Shown here: piece after piece, positions 23,725-32,536 of the stretch | How the letters are laid out: every line of letters starts with the position of its first letter | Position numbering within the stretch: position 1 is the stretch's first letter | Assembly: GCA_020073545.1 (NCBI GenBank) | Contig: JAIQEZ010000094.1 | Location: 1-32,536 of the forward strand | Origin: Terriglobia bacterium | GTDB taxonomy: Bacteria; Acidobacteriota; Terriglobia; UBA7540 | Direction of reading: 5' to 3' | DNA length: 32,536 nucleotides | Notes under the pieces: model-generated | What the model saw: the letters and a program-made list of their open reading frames with translations, nothing else | Told to the model about the DNA's origin: nothing | Database searches by the model: none | Position numbers and translations under genes: made by a program

Positions 23725-25497
23725 TCAATTGCCTAGAGGGGGCAGCGCAAGCGTTTTCTTCAGGACTTGCCCTTCCACAATCTCATAGATGGCGTCTCCT
23801 GCAACGTTGCGGAACTCCTGCTCGAGTCCGCTGGGCCATTGGACTTTGACTTTGCCCATCAGAGCATCGCGGCCCAACCCGAAATGGAGGCGCGTGTCAT
23901 TCGTCGAGTTGTAACTTCCTCCCCCGCGGACTTCGTCAATCTGAGTCATTCTGGATGTGGAGACGGTGACGCGCGCGCCGATCGCCGCACGGTTACTCTT
24001 GGTGCCGACAAGGCGAAACAGAACGGGATGGTTGGCGTTGCGCGTATCGTTGAGGAACAAGGAAGGCACTCCGGCAGCATTGAACACGACTGCGTCGAGA
24101 TTGCCATCGTTGTTGACGTCGCCAAATGCGGTGCCACGGCGCGACTGGAGGGGGCCGTCGTTGAGCCCGGCGCGATCTGCAATTTCGTCGAAGGTCCCGT
24201 TTCCCAGGTTGCGGAACAACTGCATCGGCTCGCGATACTTGACTTCGTTCTTGAGTGTATCCATCAAGGATGAGAAGTTGCCGTTGGCAATTAGGATGTC
24301 GGGCCAGCCGTCGTTGTCGAAATCGCCGAAGCCCACACCCCATTTAATGGGAGTGGCGGTCAAAGGAGCGATTTGGGCTTCCGTGGCTGCGTCCATGAAG
24401 CCTTGCCCGTCATTTCGATAGAGGCTCACGGGCTGTGAGCGGTAGCGGCTCACCACCAAGTCGAGCCTGCCATCGCGATCAAAGTCGCCAAAGTCGCCGG
24501 CCATGTTGCCGAAGATTTCTCCGTTGTGTCCCAGACCAGCACCCGAGAGAACTCCTATTTCTTCAAATGTCCCGTCACCCTTGTTGTGATAGAGGAAGTT
24601 CTGGCCGTCGTCGTTGGTGACGAAGAGGTCGGGCCAACCATCGCCGTCGTAATCCCCCCAAACAACACCCATACCATGAAGCTTGCTGGGGTCGCTGACG
24701 CCCGCTTTTTGAGACACATCCTCGAAAGTGCCGTCGCCCCGATTGCGGAACAGATAATCCGTCTCACCCGGCATTTCGTCGGGCATCTCGAGGATAACGG
24801 ACCTATAGCCCGTAGCGTTGGGGTCGGGCGGCGGCAAGTGATGGATATCGGTGTAAACGTAGCGAGCTACGAATAGGTCGAGATATCCATCCCGGTCGTA
24901 GTCAGCCCAAGCTGCCCCGGTGCTGAACCCACCGACTTCCAGGCCTGCCTTTTCGGTTACGTCCTCGAATTTGCATCCGCCGAGATTATGGTACAGCACA
25001 TTGTGGCCGTAGCCGGTGACATACAAGTCCGGCAGACCATCGTTGTCGAAGTCTCCCACAGCGATAGCATTTGCCCAACCGCGCGTTGTGAGCCCGGCGG
25101 ACTGTGTCACATCGGCGAAGTGAATCTTCCCGGATTCAGAATCCCGATGGTAAAGAGTGATCATGGGGTCGCCGCCGCGAAGATATTGCCCGATGGTGGA
25201 GTCGTTCACGACCGCGATGTCGAGCTTGCCGTCATTGTCGCAATCGAAGAGGGCAATGCCGCCGCCCCCCATAGTTTCCACTAGATAGCGGCGCTCGGAC
25301 GACGAGCGCGGAACGGTAGTAAGTCCTGCCTGCACCGCAATGTCCCGAAAATGCATAGGAGCCCTAGAAGGCGTGGTCGAGATTGTTCGGCCAGTGCTAC
25401 GTTCGATGCGGGGCGGCGGCAGTGTGGGGGAGGGGATCTGACCGAGACAGAGGGAAGCCACCAGGATACCCAGGACGATAATCCAGTGTTTTCGCAT
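23725..25497 (-). CDS. CRTAC1-like FG-GAP/VCBS repeat protein with ASPIC/UnbV domain
   Basis: A secreted 590-aa beta-propeller protein. At least seven calcium-binding repeat loops of DxDxDG type are visible in order: DCDNDGKLD, DFDNDGLPD, DYDRDGYLD, DYDGDGWPD, DFDRDGRLD, DFDNDGWPD and DVNNDGNLD. The C-terminal ASPIC/UnbV domain contains GGGSYNSTNDTRLHFGLG and VKVQWPSGLEQEF. The start at 25497 gives a signal peptide (MRKHWIIVLGILVASLCLGQ); an upstream ATG at 25566 adds 23 residues and also keeps a secretion signal, so the start is uncertain. The protein probably binds ligands or partners outside the cell; no enzyme activity is implied. Confidence 0.88.
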   Translation of the reverse strand: MRKHWIIVLGILVASLCLGQIPSPTLPPPRIERSTGRTISTTPSRAPMHFRDIAVQAGLTTVPRSSSERRYLVETMGGGGIALFDCDNDGKLDIAVVNDSTIGQYLRGGDPMITLYHRDSESGKIHFADVTQSAGLTTRGWANAIAVGDFDNDGLPDLYVTGYGHNVLYHNLGGCKFEDVTEKAGLEVGGFSTGAAWADYDRDGYLDLFVARYVYTDIHHLPPPDPNATGYRSVILEMPDEMPGETDYLFRNRGDGTFEDVSQKAGVSDPSKLHGMGVVWGDYDGDGWPDLFVTNDDGQNFLYHNKGDGTFEEIGVLSGAGLGHNGEIFGNMAGDFGDFDRDGRLDLVVSRYRSQPVSLYRNDGQGFMDAATEAQIAPLTATPIKWGVGFGDFDNDGWPDILIANGNFSSLMDTLKNEVKYREPMQLFRNLGNGTFDEIADRAGLNDGPLQSRRGTAFGDVNNDGNLDAVVFNAAGVPSLFLNDTRNANHPVLFRLVGTKSNRAAIGARVTVSTSRMTQIDEVRGGGSYNSTNDTRLHFGLGRDALMGKVKVQWPSGLEQEFRNVAGDAIYEIVEGQVLKKTLALPPLGN

Positions 25498-25736
25498 GAG
25501 CAATCGCGGGCAGGCCGGCCACGAGCCAATAAGCTCCCTCTCGCCTCCGTTGGACCATCTTTTCATCCTTATCTATTCCGAGCGACTCCGGCAGGAGGAG
25601 ATCGGGCCAGCCGTCCTTGTCCCGGGTAAGGGAAAACCAGACATTCTTATGTTGTCAAGCGATTTCTCGCACATGCCTCCGTCCCCTCCCTCCTTTGCCC
25701 CGTTTGGTTGCCCTTGACCTCCCTCGAAAATAGTCC

Positions 25737-26369
25737 TTATGCTGCGGCTGCCGGGGCGAGCACGACCTGGTGCCCCATGCGCTCAAGCCTCTTCACTGGG
25801 CAACGTTTCAGACCCTCGGCATTGATTCGGTCAAAACAGTCTGCACCCAGGTCTTCGTAGGGGCGGTCGGTCGTGAGCAGGTAATAGGCGATGAGTAGGA
25901 TGTTGTGCGCGACTGCGATGATGGCGCGTTTGGCTCCTCGCCGGGCGGCCAGCGGACGGTAGCGAGCCGCGAGGTATCTGGCTTTGGTAAGGGACGCGGC
26001 CCAAGATGCCTGACTGAGGGTGCGCCGCAACCAGAGGCTGCCTTTCCGGATCTTCCCGCTCTTCCTTTTGCCAGCACTCTCGTTGTTCCCTGGACATAAC
26101 CCCGCCCAGGAGGCCATGTGCTGGGCGGATGGGAATTGTTCCATTCGAGCCCCGGTCTCTGCGACCAGACTCCCGGCCCTCACCACCGCCAAGTGCGTGA
26201 CCCGCATCGCTAGCAGCCAGTCCAGAAGCTGCAAAAGATCCCCGGTCATGGTTCCGAATCGCGTCAGCTCCTTGTGCCGCCGACCCATGGGCTCGGCAAC
26301 CAGCACGCAGGCCGAGACACTGTCTTTGTGAACGTCCAAACCACAGCAGCGCCGATAAATCACGTCCAT
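25737..26369 (-). pseudogene. IS110-family transposase with internal deletion
   Basis: A 210-aa frame that joins the first and last parts of an IS110 transposase. The N-terminal DEDD domain begins RRCCGLDVHKDSVSACV. After THLAV (about residue 62, near base 26180) the sequence jumps to VAETGARMEQFPSAQHMAS and the conserved Transposase_20 block WAGLCPGNNESAGKRKSGK. Full-length members are about 340-420 aa; some 180 residues, including the other acidic residues and the helical linker, are missing. The junction keeps the reading frame. The start at 26369 matches family N-termini; the frame extends to 26414. Confidence 0.8.
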
Positions 26370-26756
26370 ATGCCCTCCCCACCGCTGGCGGGCGAGGATG
26401 CCGAAAAAGTGCAAATCTCCCTCGCGTGCTCCCCTGATGGGGGCGACAATTCGTTGTTCTGTGCGGCTTCCGGGTTAAACTGCCCCTCAGGCTCCTGCGC
26501 TCCACGTCAGACCAACCTCGATCGCCCGCCCGGCGCACCCACTCTACGCACGTCCAAGCCCATTTTCATCCTTCGTTGTGAGCCTACGGCTCATGAACAA
26601 CTGCCCCCAATTGTTGTGCCACTTTCTAAGTTAGTCCGCCCATTGCCAAGTTCGAGGTTCGCCGGGGCGTTTTGGGGCTGAAGCCTCAGTGCTAGTTGGG
26701 CCCCTCGCACTTCCTCGTTCTGGCCATTCTGCAGCGAATGGGGTGCTCGCGAGGGG
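26370..26756. other. Intergenic between IS110 remnant and GH31 gene
   Basis: The part next to 26370 should be the 5' flank of the IS110 remnant, but its end is not definable. No gene is recognised. Just after the GH31 stop lies an 8-base inverted repeat, CCCCTCGC (26701-26708) and GCGAGGGG (26749-26756), enclosing CCATTC/GAATGG (26724-26741). This is a possible terminator for the GH31 gene without a U-run. Confidence 0.4.
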
Positions 26757-29120
26757 TTACGGCGCTGGCACTTCCACTGCTGCGCCTTTGTACGACACGG
26801 TTGCGTCAATAGCCTTTTCTTGCGGGACGCCGACCCCTTTCCCCTCACGTACCCAGACCACGTGAAACTCACGTTCCTTCGGCATTCCCGGGTACGAGCC
26901 CCTGCGCGCTCCCACCGTGAGTATTCCCTTTGCCTCGTTCCAGGTGATGGGAATCTCCGCATACTCGCCTGTCTCGTAGTTATAACCATCGCCCGCGTCC
27001 TCATACAGGGCGAAAGTGCCGTCCTTGCCGCGGTAGACTCGCAGTTCCATCGGCGAGGCCTGTGACTCCATTGCGTACTTGATCTCGGGCCCCATCGGCA
27101 AAATCGTCCCTGCCTTGATGAACATTGGCATCGTGTCGAGAGGAGCATTTGCGTCGATTGTCTGACCGCCCGGGACCAGCCGCCCCGTCCAGAAGTCGTA
27201 CCAGTCACCTCCGGCGGGCAAGTAAACCTTCCGACTCGTAGTGCCGGGAGTCGCCACCGGATTCACGAGCATCGCCCGGCCGAACATGAATTGATCTGAG
27301 ACTTTGACCGCCTGTGGGTCGGTTCGGAAATCCATCACCAAGGGGCGCATCATGGTGTCGCGGGCAGTCGTCACTTGCCATGCGACCGTATAGATGTAAG
27401 GCAGTAGGCGGTAGCGAAGCCGATCGAACTTCACGAGAGTTGCCTCCGTCTCGGGGCCAAACCGCCACATTTCTTTCGAGTCCCCTGTGCCATGAACGCG
27501 GAACATTGGGCAGAAGGTGCCGAATTGGAACCAGCGGGTGAACAGCTCACGATACTTCGGATCGTCCACCGACCCGCCAAAAAAGCCACCGATGTCCGTG
27601 TTCCAGTACGGAATCCCACTGAGGGAGAAATTCAAACCCGCCGATAGTTGTTTCCGGAATGTGGCCCAATCACCACGGATATCTCCCGACCAGCAAACGG
27701 CGGCATTCCGCTGCTGGCCGGAATAGGCGGAGCGCGTGAGGATAAACACGCGCTTCGCGGACGACTCAGCTCTCTGCCCCTGGTATACGGCAGTAGTCGT
27801 CATCAAGGGGTAGGCATTCGCCACCAGCGCCCCGCTCCCGTCAGCGGTCCTGAGGTCACGGATTTCTCCCCATTTGCCGCCGAGTTCCGGCTCCGTCGCG
27901 TCGAGCCACCAGCCATCGATCCCGATTTTGAACAGCGTATCCGAGATCTGCTGCCAGTAGATCTGACGGGCCTTGGCGTTGAAGGCGTCGTACCACTTGC
28001 CCTTTCCTTCAGGGAATACGTTCGGGAAGACCGGGGCGAAGAGTCCGTTGACCGCCTCGAGTTGCTTGTAGTGCTCGCTGCCCGCCTCGAACCTAGGCCA
28101 AACCGAGATGATAAGGTGGAAATTGTTTTCGTGGAGCTGCTTGACCATGCCCGCCGGGTCGGGGTATCGGCTCGGGTCAAAAACATGCGAACCCCACGGC
28201 GCGGGCGACCAGTATTGCCAGTCTTGGATGATGCCGTCGATGGGTATTTGGAGTCGGCGATATTCGTCCGCGACACCGAGCAACTCCTCCTGGGTTTTGT
28301 AGCGCTCGCGGCACTGCCAGAACCCAAAGGCCCACTTGCCAAACATCGGCGCGTCCCCTGTTAGCTGCCGGTAGTCGGCCACGACTTCGTCTATGCTGGG
28401 CCCCGCCAGGAAGTAGTAGTCAATGGCCCGGCCGGCTTCCGACATCCAGGCCAGCACGTTCTCTTTTCCGGTGATGCCAACCTCGACATCCGTAATCGCG
28501 GGGTTGTCCCACAGCACGCCGTATCCACGGCTAGAAATCAAAACGGGAATGGCGATATTCGTGTTCGATTGCATCAAATGGACGGTGGTTCCCCGATAGT
28601 CCCACGCACCGGTCTGGTGTTGTCCGAGGCCGAAGATGGATTGACTGGGTGCAAGGTTGAATTCCTGGCGCACCTGATACGCGGTCAGATTCTTGACCGG
28701 GGTCGGCCCAAAGCTCTTCCCGCCCCCATCTACTTCAGCCAGGTAGGGGCTCCCTGAGCGGTCATAGAAAGTGACCGCGCCTGTCTTTCGGTCGACGCGC
28801 GCTTGGATCGCGTCGGTCGCCAAGCCAAAGTCATTGGATGTTTCCTTGTAAGTCCAGCGGACTGTGGCGGGCTTGGCGATGACGCTCAGGCTTTTCAATT
28901 CGGGGAGCGTTGTGCCGGGCGCACACACCACGCGAATAATCCGGTCAGAGTAGACCTGCAATTTCATGACTGTCTCTGCAAACCGGAATGTAACGCCGTC
29001 TGCTTCCTTTCGAGCAGTCGGCGCCGGCACCTCAGCGGCAGCCGCGAAGCGCGGTACAAAGGTCGCCAAACTCAGCGTGCAGAAGATCAGGGCTACAGAC
29101 GTTCTTGAAATGCGCACCAT
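26757..29120 (-). CDS. Secreted glycoside hydrolase family 31 (alpha-glucosidase/alpha-xylosidase type)
   Basis: A 787-aa enzyme. The start at 29120 has AGGAG nine bases upstream and yields a signal peptide (MVRISRTSVALIFCTLSLAT, cleaved near AAAAE). A GH31 N-terminal domain (SIFGLGQHQTGAWDYRG, GYGVLWDNP) precedes the TIM barrel. The nucleophile is Asp407 in GWWLDATEPE and the acid/base is Asp480 in WSGDIRGDW. Substrate-site aromatics (IIQDWQYWSP) and a DUF5110-like C-terminal sheet (LYEDAGDGYNYETGEY) follow. GH31 enzymes remove alpha-linked glucose or xylose from oligosaccharides; the WLDATEPE form is seen in xyloglucan alpha-xylosidase-like members, but the substrate is not proven. With the TonB receptor upstream it suggests polysaccharide use. 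Confidence 0.92.
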   Translation of the reverse strand: MVRISRTSVALIFCTLSLATFVPRFAAAAEVPAPTARKEADGVTFRFAETVMKLQVYSDRIIRVVCAPGTTLPELKSLSVIAKPATVRWTYKETSNDFGLATDAIQARVDRKTGAVTFYDRSGSPYLAEVDGGGKSFGPTPVKNLTAYQVRQEFNLAPSQSIFGLGQHQTGAWDYRGTTVHLMQSNTNIAIPVLISSRGYGVLWDNPAITDVEVGITGKENVLAWMSEAGRAIDYYFLAGPSIDEVVADYRQLTGDAPMFGKWAFGFWQCRERYKTQEELLGVADEYRRLQIPIDGIIQDWQYWSPAPWGSHVFDPSRYPDPAGMVKQLHENNFHLIISVWPRFEAGSEHYKQLEAVNGLFAPVFPNVFPEGKGKWYDAFNAKARQIYWQQISDTLFKIGIDGWWLDATEPELGGKWGEIRDLRTADGSGALVANAYPLMTTTAVYQGQRAESSAKRVFILTRSAYSGQQRNAAVCWSGDIRGDWATFRKQLSAGLNFSLSGIPYWNTDIGGFFGGSVDDPKYRELFTRWFQFGTFCPMFRVHGTGDSKEMWRFGPETEATLVKFDRLRYRLLPYIYTVAWQVTTARDTMMRPLVMDFRTDPQAVKVSDQFMFGRAMLVNPVATPGTTSRKVYLPAGGDWYDFWTGRLVPGGQTIDANAPLDTMPMFIKAGTILPMGPEIKYAMESQASPMELRVYRGKDGTFALYEDAGDGYNYETGEYAEIPITWNEAKGILTVGARRGSYPGMPKEREFHVVWVREGKGVGVPQEKAIDATVSYKGAAVEVPAP

Positions 29121-29367
29121 AAAGGGACTCTCCTTCGCTTTTGTATTGAGGTTGGGAGCCAAGTCGGCCACCGAGCCGACGTGGTCTCTGCCTTGTTGAT
29201 CTCTGCATCAATAGGCGCGAGACCGCGGGCGCGTTCATTGCAACAGTGTCACGCCGCACTCCTCACTGGGTTACGGAGGAGCATCGCCAGGAACGCGGCA
29301 GATCGGAATGCCCGAGGGGTGTACATAAGTGCAGGGCTAAGGACGCTGCCTTCGCCCAGGTCTGAGT

Positions 29368-29795
29368 TCATTCTTGCGCGGCCTCATCCCAGTGCAAGTG
29401 CGTGATCTGGCAGTCGCCTTTCTCGTGCGCATATGTCTGCCCATTATCAAGGAACCGAACACCTTGCCCCACCTGCGAGATCCACCTCGTTCTGCTCATC
29501 AAATCCTGGCGAAACCGTCGTCTTCGAGGGGTTACCCCAGACCAGACCATACCCCTTGTTTGTCACCAAGAAAGGAACGCAGAAGCTTCGCCCGTACTCC
29601 GCCTGATAATCCGTTCAGCACTCGACCTGGTGCCCCCGGCGGTCGAGATAAGCCTCCTGGTTCTGTCCCAGCCCGTAGTAGTGTTCACCGTCGGACGAAG
29701 AGAACGTGGCGCCCACCCGATAGAACTGCGGATCTTCTGGCCGACGGTCATAGTTGAGCGGACGATCACTGTCCTTGCTCTCAACGCAGTTCATT
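29368..29795 (-). pseudogene. Decayed second GH31 gene
   Basis: No intact frame, but the minus strand translates to clear GH31 pieces. From 29791 downward come YRVGATFSSSDGEHYYGLGQ and NQEAYLDRRGHQVEC, then a TGA stop near 29617, then TDYQAEYGRSFCVPFLVTNK and GYGLVWGNPSKTTVSPGFDE. After a frameshift near 29495 the sequence reads TRWISQVGQGVRFL and jumps directly to a C-terminal-domain-like segment (KGDCQITHLHWDEAAQE) ending at 29368. The barrel with both catalytic residues is deleted. It is not a duplicate of the neighbouring intact gene, since the corresponding segments differ clearly. Confidence 0.8.
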
Positions 29796-29802
29796 TCAAA
29801 TC

Positions 29803-29865
29803 GGGAGAAGTGATGGAAAAGGGGTGGTCACAAGAAGAGCTAAACCCCTACCCATCACTTCTCCC
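29803..29865 (-). terminator. Large stem-loop downstream of the TonB receptor gene
   Basis: A perfect 14-base inverted repeat, GGGAGAAGTGATGG (29803-29816) and CCATCACTTCTCCC (29852-29865), encloses a 6-base inner stem AGGGGT/ACCCCT (29820-29825, 29844-29849) and an 18-base loop. It begins 16 bases after the receptor stop codon. No U-run follows, so it may act as a terminator or as a 3'-end stabiliser. Confidence 0.6.
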
Positions 29866-29880
29866 AGAGGTGCGCTTAGC

Positions 29881-32536
29881 TTAGAAAACGGCGCGTATGT
29901 GGAATTGGAGACTGCGCGCAGGTAATTGATTCGTCGAATGCCCAAATTGGCCCGACGACAAATCGGAGTTCACACCGGTCAGATTAACGCGATTGAACAG
30001 ATTGAAGACCTCTCCTCTTGCCTCAAGACTCAACTTTTCCTGGTGGAACCAGGGAACAGAGAAGAATTTCTCAAAGGTGAAGTTGAGGTTGTTATATCCA
30101 GGCTGGTCGAATGTGTTTCGACCGAGGTTGCCTTCCTCTCCCAGGGCTGGTACCGGAAAATCAGACGCAGCAAACAGTCCGGTTAGAAAGTCTTTCTTCG
30201 ATTTACCGCTCAGATGGTTACCGAAACTCGGCGCGTTCGGAACATCCCAGTTATAACCGTCCGCATTGTAGTCGCCGCCGATGTTGCCGATGACGTTACC
30301 GCTAGTGTCATAGACAGGGGCAAAAGGCTGGGACGTGTAGACCGTGAAGGGCAGCCCTGACTGTAATACCCACACGCCGGCAAACTGCCATCCGCCCAGA
30401 ACGTTTCTCGCTAATTGAGACTTCCACGGGTTTGGCACCGTCCAAGTGCCATCGACCGAGAATTGCTGTCGTATGTCAAAGTCGGCCCGGCCACGCTGTG
30501 CCCCAAGATTGCCATTCCGGATGATGGGAGTGGTTGTTGTGATCGATCCACTATCCAACGAACCCGACCAACTGAAATCATCCAGCGCCTTCCCATAGGT
30601 GTAGACGCCACGTAACGCCAGCCCCTTGGAAGTGCGGCGCGTTAGCGAGACAGAGCCATAGTTGCCTATAGAGTTGGCGTCGGTTGTGCCGTACCCAATT
30701 GTGCCAAAATTCGGATTGAGGCGCTTCAATGTCCCCTTGTTGACAATTAAGTCTCCGGCGAAGCGGTTAATATCCGAAGTCCAATTCAGCACCGGCAGGT
30801 GATGTCCAGCGGACCCAGAATAATTCACATCGAGAAGGAGATTGCCTTGCAATTGCCGCTGTAGGCTCAGGCTCCAGCCATAGATCTGGCCCATTGTACT
30901 CTTGGGTGAGTATCCGTAGGCAGCCGCCCTATTAAGAACACCATTGATGAGGATCCCACCGCTCGAGTTAACGGAAACGTTGCTTGTGTCCACCACGGGG
31001 CAGGCTTCGTCAAAGCCCACGGGAGGGCTGCAAAGCTGGAATACTGGTGTCTGCCCCTGATACACGCTGACTGACGGCTGAAAAACAAGGGGAGGATTGG
31101 CCGTCTGGGCAGTCATCTGGACGAATGGCGGTTGATCCGCGAACATGCCAAACCCCCCACGTAATGCAGTCTTGCCGTTTCCGAAGATATCCCAGGCAAA
31201 GCCGAGGCGTGGCGTTATGTACCACGGATTATGGTCTACGAAGTAATTATGCGGCGTAACCTCAACGGAACCGTTGGCGATCTGTTCATCATACGTCGCA
31301 CCTTGTCCAAATACGAAGTTGGTCAACTTTGGACTAATGACTGCGAAGAGATGCGCCGTTGCGTCGTAACGGAGACCGAGATTCAAGGTAAATCCGGGCT
31401 TAACCTTCCAGTCGTCCTGGAAATAGAAACCTGTGTACAGGACGCGGCGGGCAAACCCCCAACTTGCCTGACGGTGCGTTGCAAGGTCAACTGGCGTCCC
31501 CGTTTCCGAGGTTGCCATGTCCTGAACAAAGTCGAGCAGATTGTTGAAGTTGTAGGTTGGACGACCACCAGCACCGCCTTGCTGTCTATCGGCCTCTCGA
31601 ATATTGAACTGCTCAAACCCAAACCTGAGTGTGTGTGTTTTCACCATCTTCGTCATGACATCACGCCAATTGACCGTGGTCTGCGTGTAGCTTCCTGGTG
31701 CCCAACCACCAAATCCCTGCAATCCAACCACGTTGATATAAGGGAAGGCCTCATTCGTGGGTCCGTACATATTCGCACCATACGGACGAATCATGTTCAC
31801 GCCTGCTTCGTTCACGAGGGTAGGGGAAAAGGTGTGTGTCCAATCGAGGCTGGCAAAGGTGGTCGAATACTTCAGCGGGAAGTTCAGCGCAGGTCGCGCA
31901 TTTCCGGCGACTGAACTGAGATAGGTGCGCATTCCCGTGCCGTAGACGCGATCCTTGGGAGTTAGATAGCTGTCAATTCGGGCAAACCACTGGTATCCGT
32001 TGTTGGGAACGGAATAGCTAATATTCGCGGTGCCCACCGCATTCAAAGTGGCAGGGATATTCGCCGGTGGCGCGTAGTATCCCGGGTTCAGGCTTTCGAG
32101 TTGGCTAACCGTCAGAAAGCCGGTGCTTGGGGGGTGCTGGGGCAGAGCCTCCTGAAGGATCGAAGTTGCTATTGTGTTGGGTAAGTTAGCCTTGGCCCAG
32201 TCAACGAAATCCGGTGTCTCGACTGTCGCTGAGTAGGAGCTAACGGTACTGGAACGGAGCACATCGATAGAACCAAAATAAAACAGCTTGCCCTTCTTAA
32301 TCGGCCCCCCCAGAGCGGCGCTGTACTCGTTGCGCTTGAACGTCGGAACCGTAGATTCAAATTCGGTTCGCGCGGACAGCGAGTTATTCAGGAAATAGTA
32401 ATCGAAAGCTCCATGTAGATCGTTCGACCCTGACTTGGTGAAAACTTGCACAGTCGCGCCGCCATTTCTTCCTTTTTGGGCATCAAAATTGTTTGTCAAG
32501 ACGTTCATGGATTGCACCATCTCGGGGTTGTGGGAA
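29881..32536 (-). CDS. TonB-dependent receptor, Oar-like, 5' end outside window
   Basis: An outer-membrane beta-barrel protein. The frame is open to the right edge (880 residues or more seen; ATG 32520 is internal). The visible part starts at the end of the plug domain (NPEMVQSMNVLTNNFDAQKG, then GGATVQVFTKSGSNDLHGAF), which places it in the Acidobacteriota family that carries an N-terminal carboxypeptidase-regulatory-like domain, absent here. A long barrel follows with many aromatic strands (TLRFGFEQFNIREADRQ, FTLNLGLRYD, YITPRLGFAWDIFGNGKTAL). The C-terminus ends in Phe (FHIRAVF), as expected for BAM-assembled porins. Next to GH31 genes it may import oligosaccharides, but the substrate is unknown. 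Confidence 0.9.
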   Translation of the reverse strand, partial: SHNPEMVQSMNVLTNNFDAQKGRNGGATVQVFTKSGSNDLHGAFDYYFLNNSLSARTEFESTVPTFKRNEYSAALGGPIKKGKLFYFGSIDVLRSSTVSSYSATVETPDFVDWAKANLPNTIATSILQEALPQHPPSTGFLTVSQLESLNPGYYAPPANIPATLNAVGTANISYSVPNNGYQWFARIDSYLTPKDRVYGTGMRTYLSSVAGNARPALNFPLKYSTTFASLDWTHTFSPTLVNEAGVNMIRPYGANMYGPTNEAFPYINVVGLQGFGGWAPGSYTQTTVNWRDVMTKMVKTHTLRFGFEQFNIREADRQQGGAGGRPTYNFNNLLDFVQDMATSETGTPVDLATHRQASWGFARRVLYTGFYFQDDWKVKPGFTLNLGLRYDATAHLFAVISPKLTNFVFGQGATYDEQIANGSVEVTPHNYFVDHNPWYITPRLGFAWDIFGNGKTALRGGFGMFADQPPFVQMTAQTANPPLVFQPSVSVYQGQTPVFQLCSPPVGFDEACPVVDTSNVSVNSSGGILINGVLNRAAAYGYSPKSTMGQIYGWSLSLQRQLQGNLLLDVNYSGSAGHHLPVLNWTSDINRFAGDLIVNKGTLKRLNPNFGTIGYGTTDANSIGNYGSVSLTRRTSKGLALRGVYTYGKALDDFSWSGSLDSGSITTTTPIIRNGNLGAQRGRADFDIRQQFSVDGTWTVPNPWKSQLARNVLGGWQFAGVWVLQSGLPFTVYTSQPFAPVYDTSGNVIGNIGGDYNADGYNWDVPNAPSFGNHLSGKSKKDFLTGLFAASDFPVPALGEEGNLGRNTFDQPGYNNLNFTFEKFFSVPWFHQEKLSLEARGEVFNLFNRVNLTGVNSDLSSGQFGHSTNQLPARSLQFHIRAVF

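Noticed and set aside
27648-28364. A 238-codon plus-strand frame
   Set aside because: It is antisense within the GH31 gene, whose own frame carries all catalytic motifs.
29402-29884. A 160-codon plus-strand frame next to the TonB receptor
   Set aside because: The opposite strand contains GH31 motifs in this interval; the plus frame has no family resemblance.
31231-31914. A 227-codon plus-strand frame
   Set aside because: It is antisense to the TonB receptor and resembles no protein family.
1-32536. CRISPR arrays, rRNA genes or complete tRNA genes
   Set aside because: No regularly spaced repeats or rRNA-like stretches were seen on reading; the only tRNA-like sequence is the 3' half at 21570-21619.

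Overview
The window is typical of an Acidobacteriota-like (Solibacter/Bryobacter-type) genome. The evidence is indirect: a large Oar-like TonB-dependent receptor, a secreted CRTAC1/ASPIC-UnbV FG-GAP protein, secreted TPR and DUF4440/DUF1579 proteins, GH31 glycosidases and many insertion-sequence remnants. No rRNA or other phylogenetic marker is present, so the phylum is an inference.

Layout. (1) 1-8951, minus strand: one uninterrupted reading frame of at least 2,983 codons, leaving the window at its 3' end, encoding a cyclic beta-glucan synthase (GT84 + glycoamylase-like + GH94). (2) About 9750-21620: a mobile or accreted segment. It starts with a degenerate att-arm-like sequence and an IS3 element (9831-11129), carries a five-gene defence operon (11289-15593), a NYN-domain gene, two small secreted-protein genes, an IS630 element (18444-19500) and an AT-rich membrane/coiled-coil gene. 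It ends with a tyrosine integrase whose last codons run into the 3' half of a tRNA-Pro(CGG) (21570-21619), i.e. an attachment site. (3) 21927-32536, all on the minus strand: TPR protein, FG-GAP/UnbV protein, an internally deleted IS110 transposase, an intact secreted GH31 enzyme, a decayed second GH31 gene, a strong stem-loop, and a TonB-dependent receptor that leaves the window at its 5' end.

The main discovery is the operon at 11289-15593. Its genes overlap or lie 2 bases apart and encode, in order, a QueC-like enzyme, a TGT-like enzyme, a CD-NTase-type nucleotidyltransferase, an HhH (OGG-like) DNA-glycosylase-fold protein and a SLOG + nucleoside-deoxyribosyltransferase-like protein. QueC + TGT + OGG around a CD-NTase is the signature of the rare type IV CBASS anti-phage systems. 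The best CD-NTase start (12813) gives an N-terminus Met-Gly-Gly-Ser, as expected if the QueC-like enzyme conjugates a 7-deazaguanine to an exposed N-terminal glycine. The likely effector is a two-domain fusion that I cannot match to a named CBASS effector.

Other points of interest are a 57-base inverted repeat that places the same promoter in front of the IS630 transposase and a DUF4440 gene, paired 11-12-base-period repeats around the att sites, and a GH31 pseudogene with no useful open reading frame.
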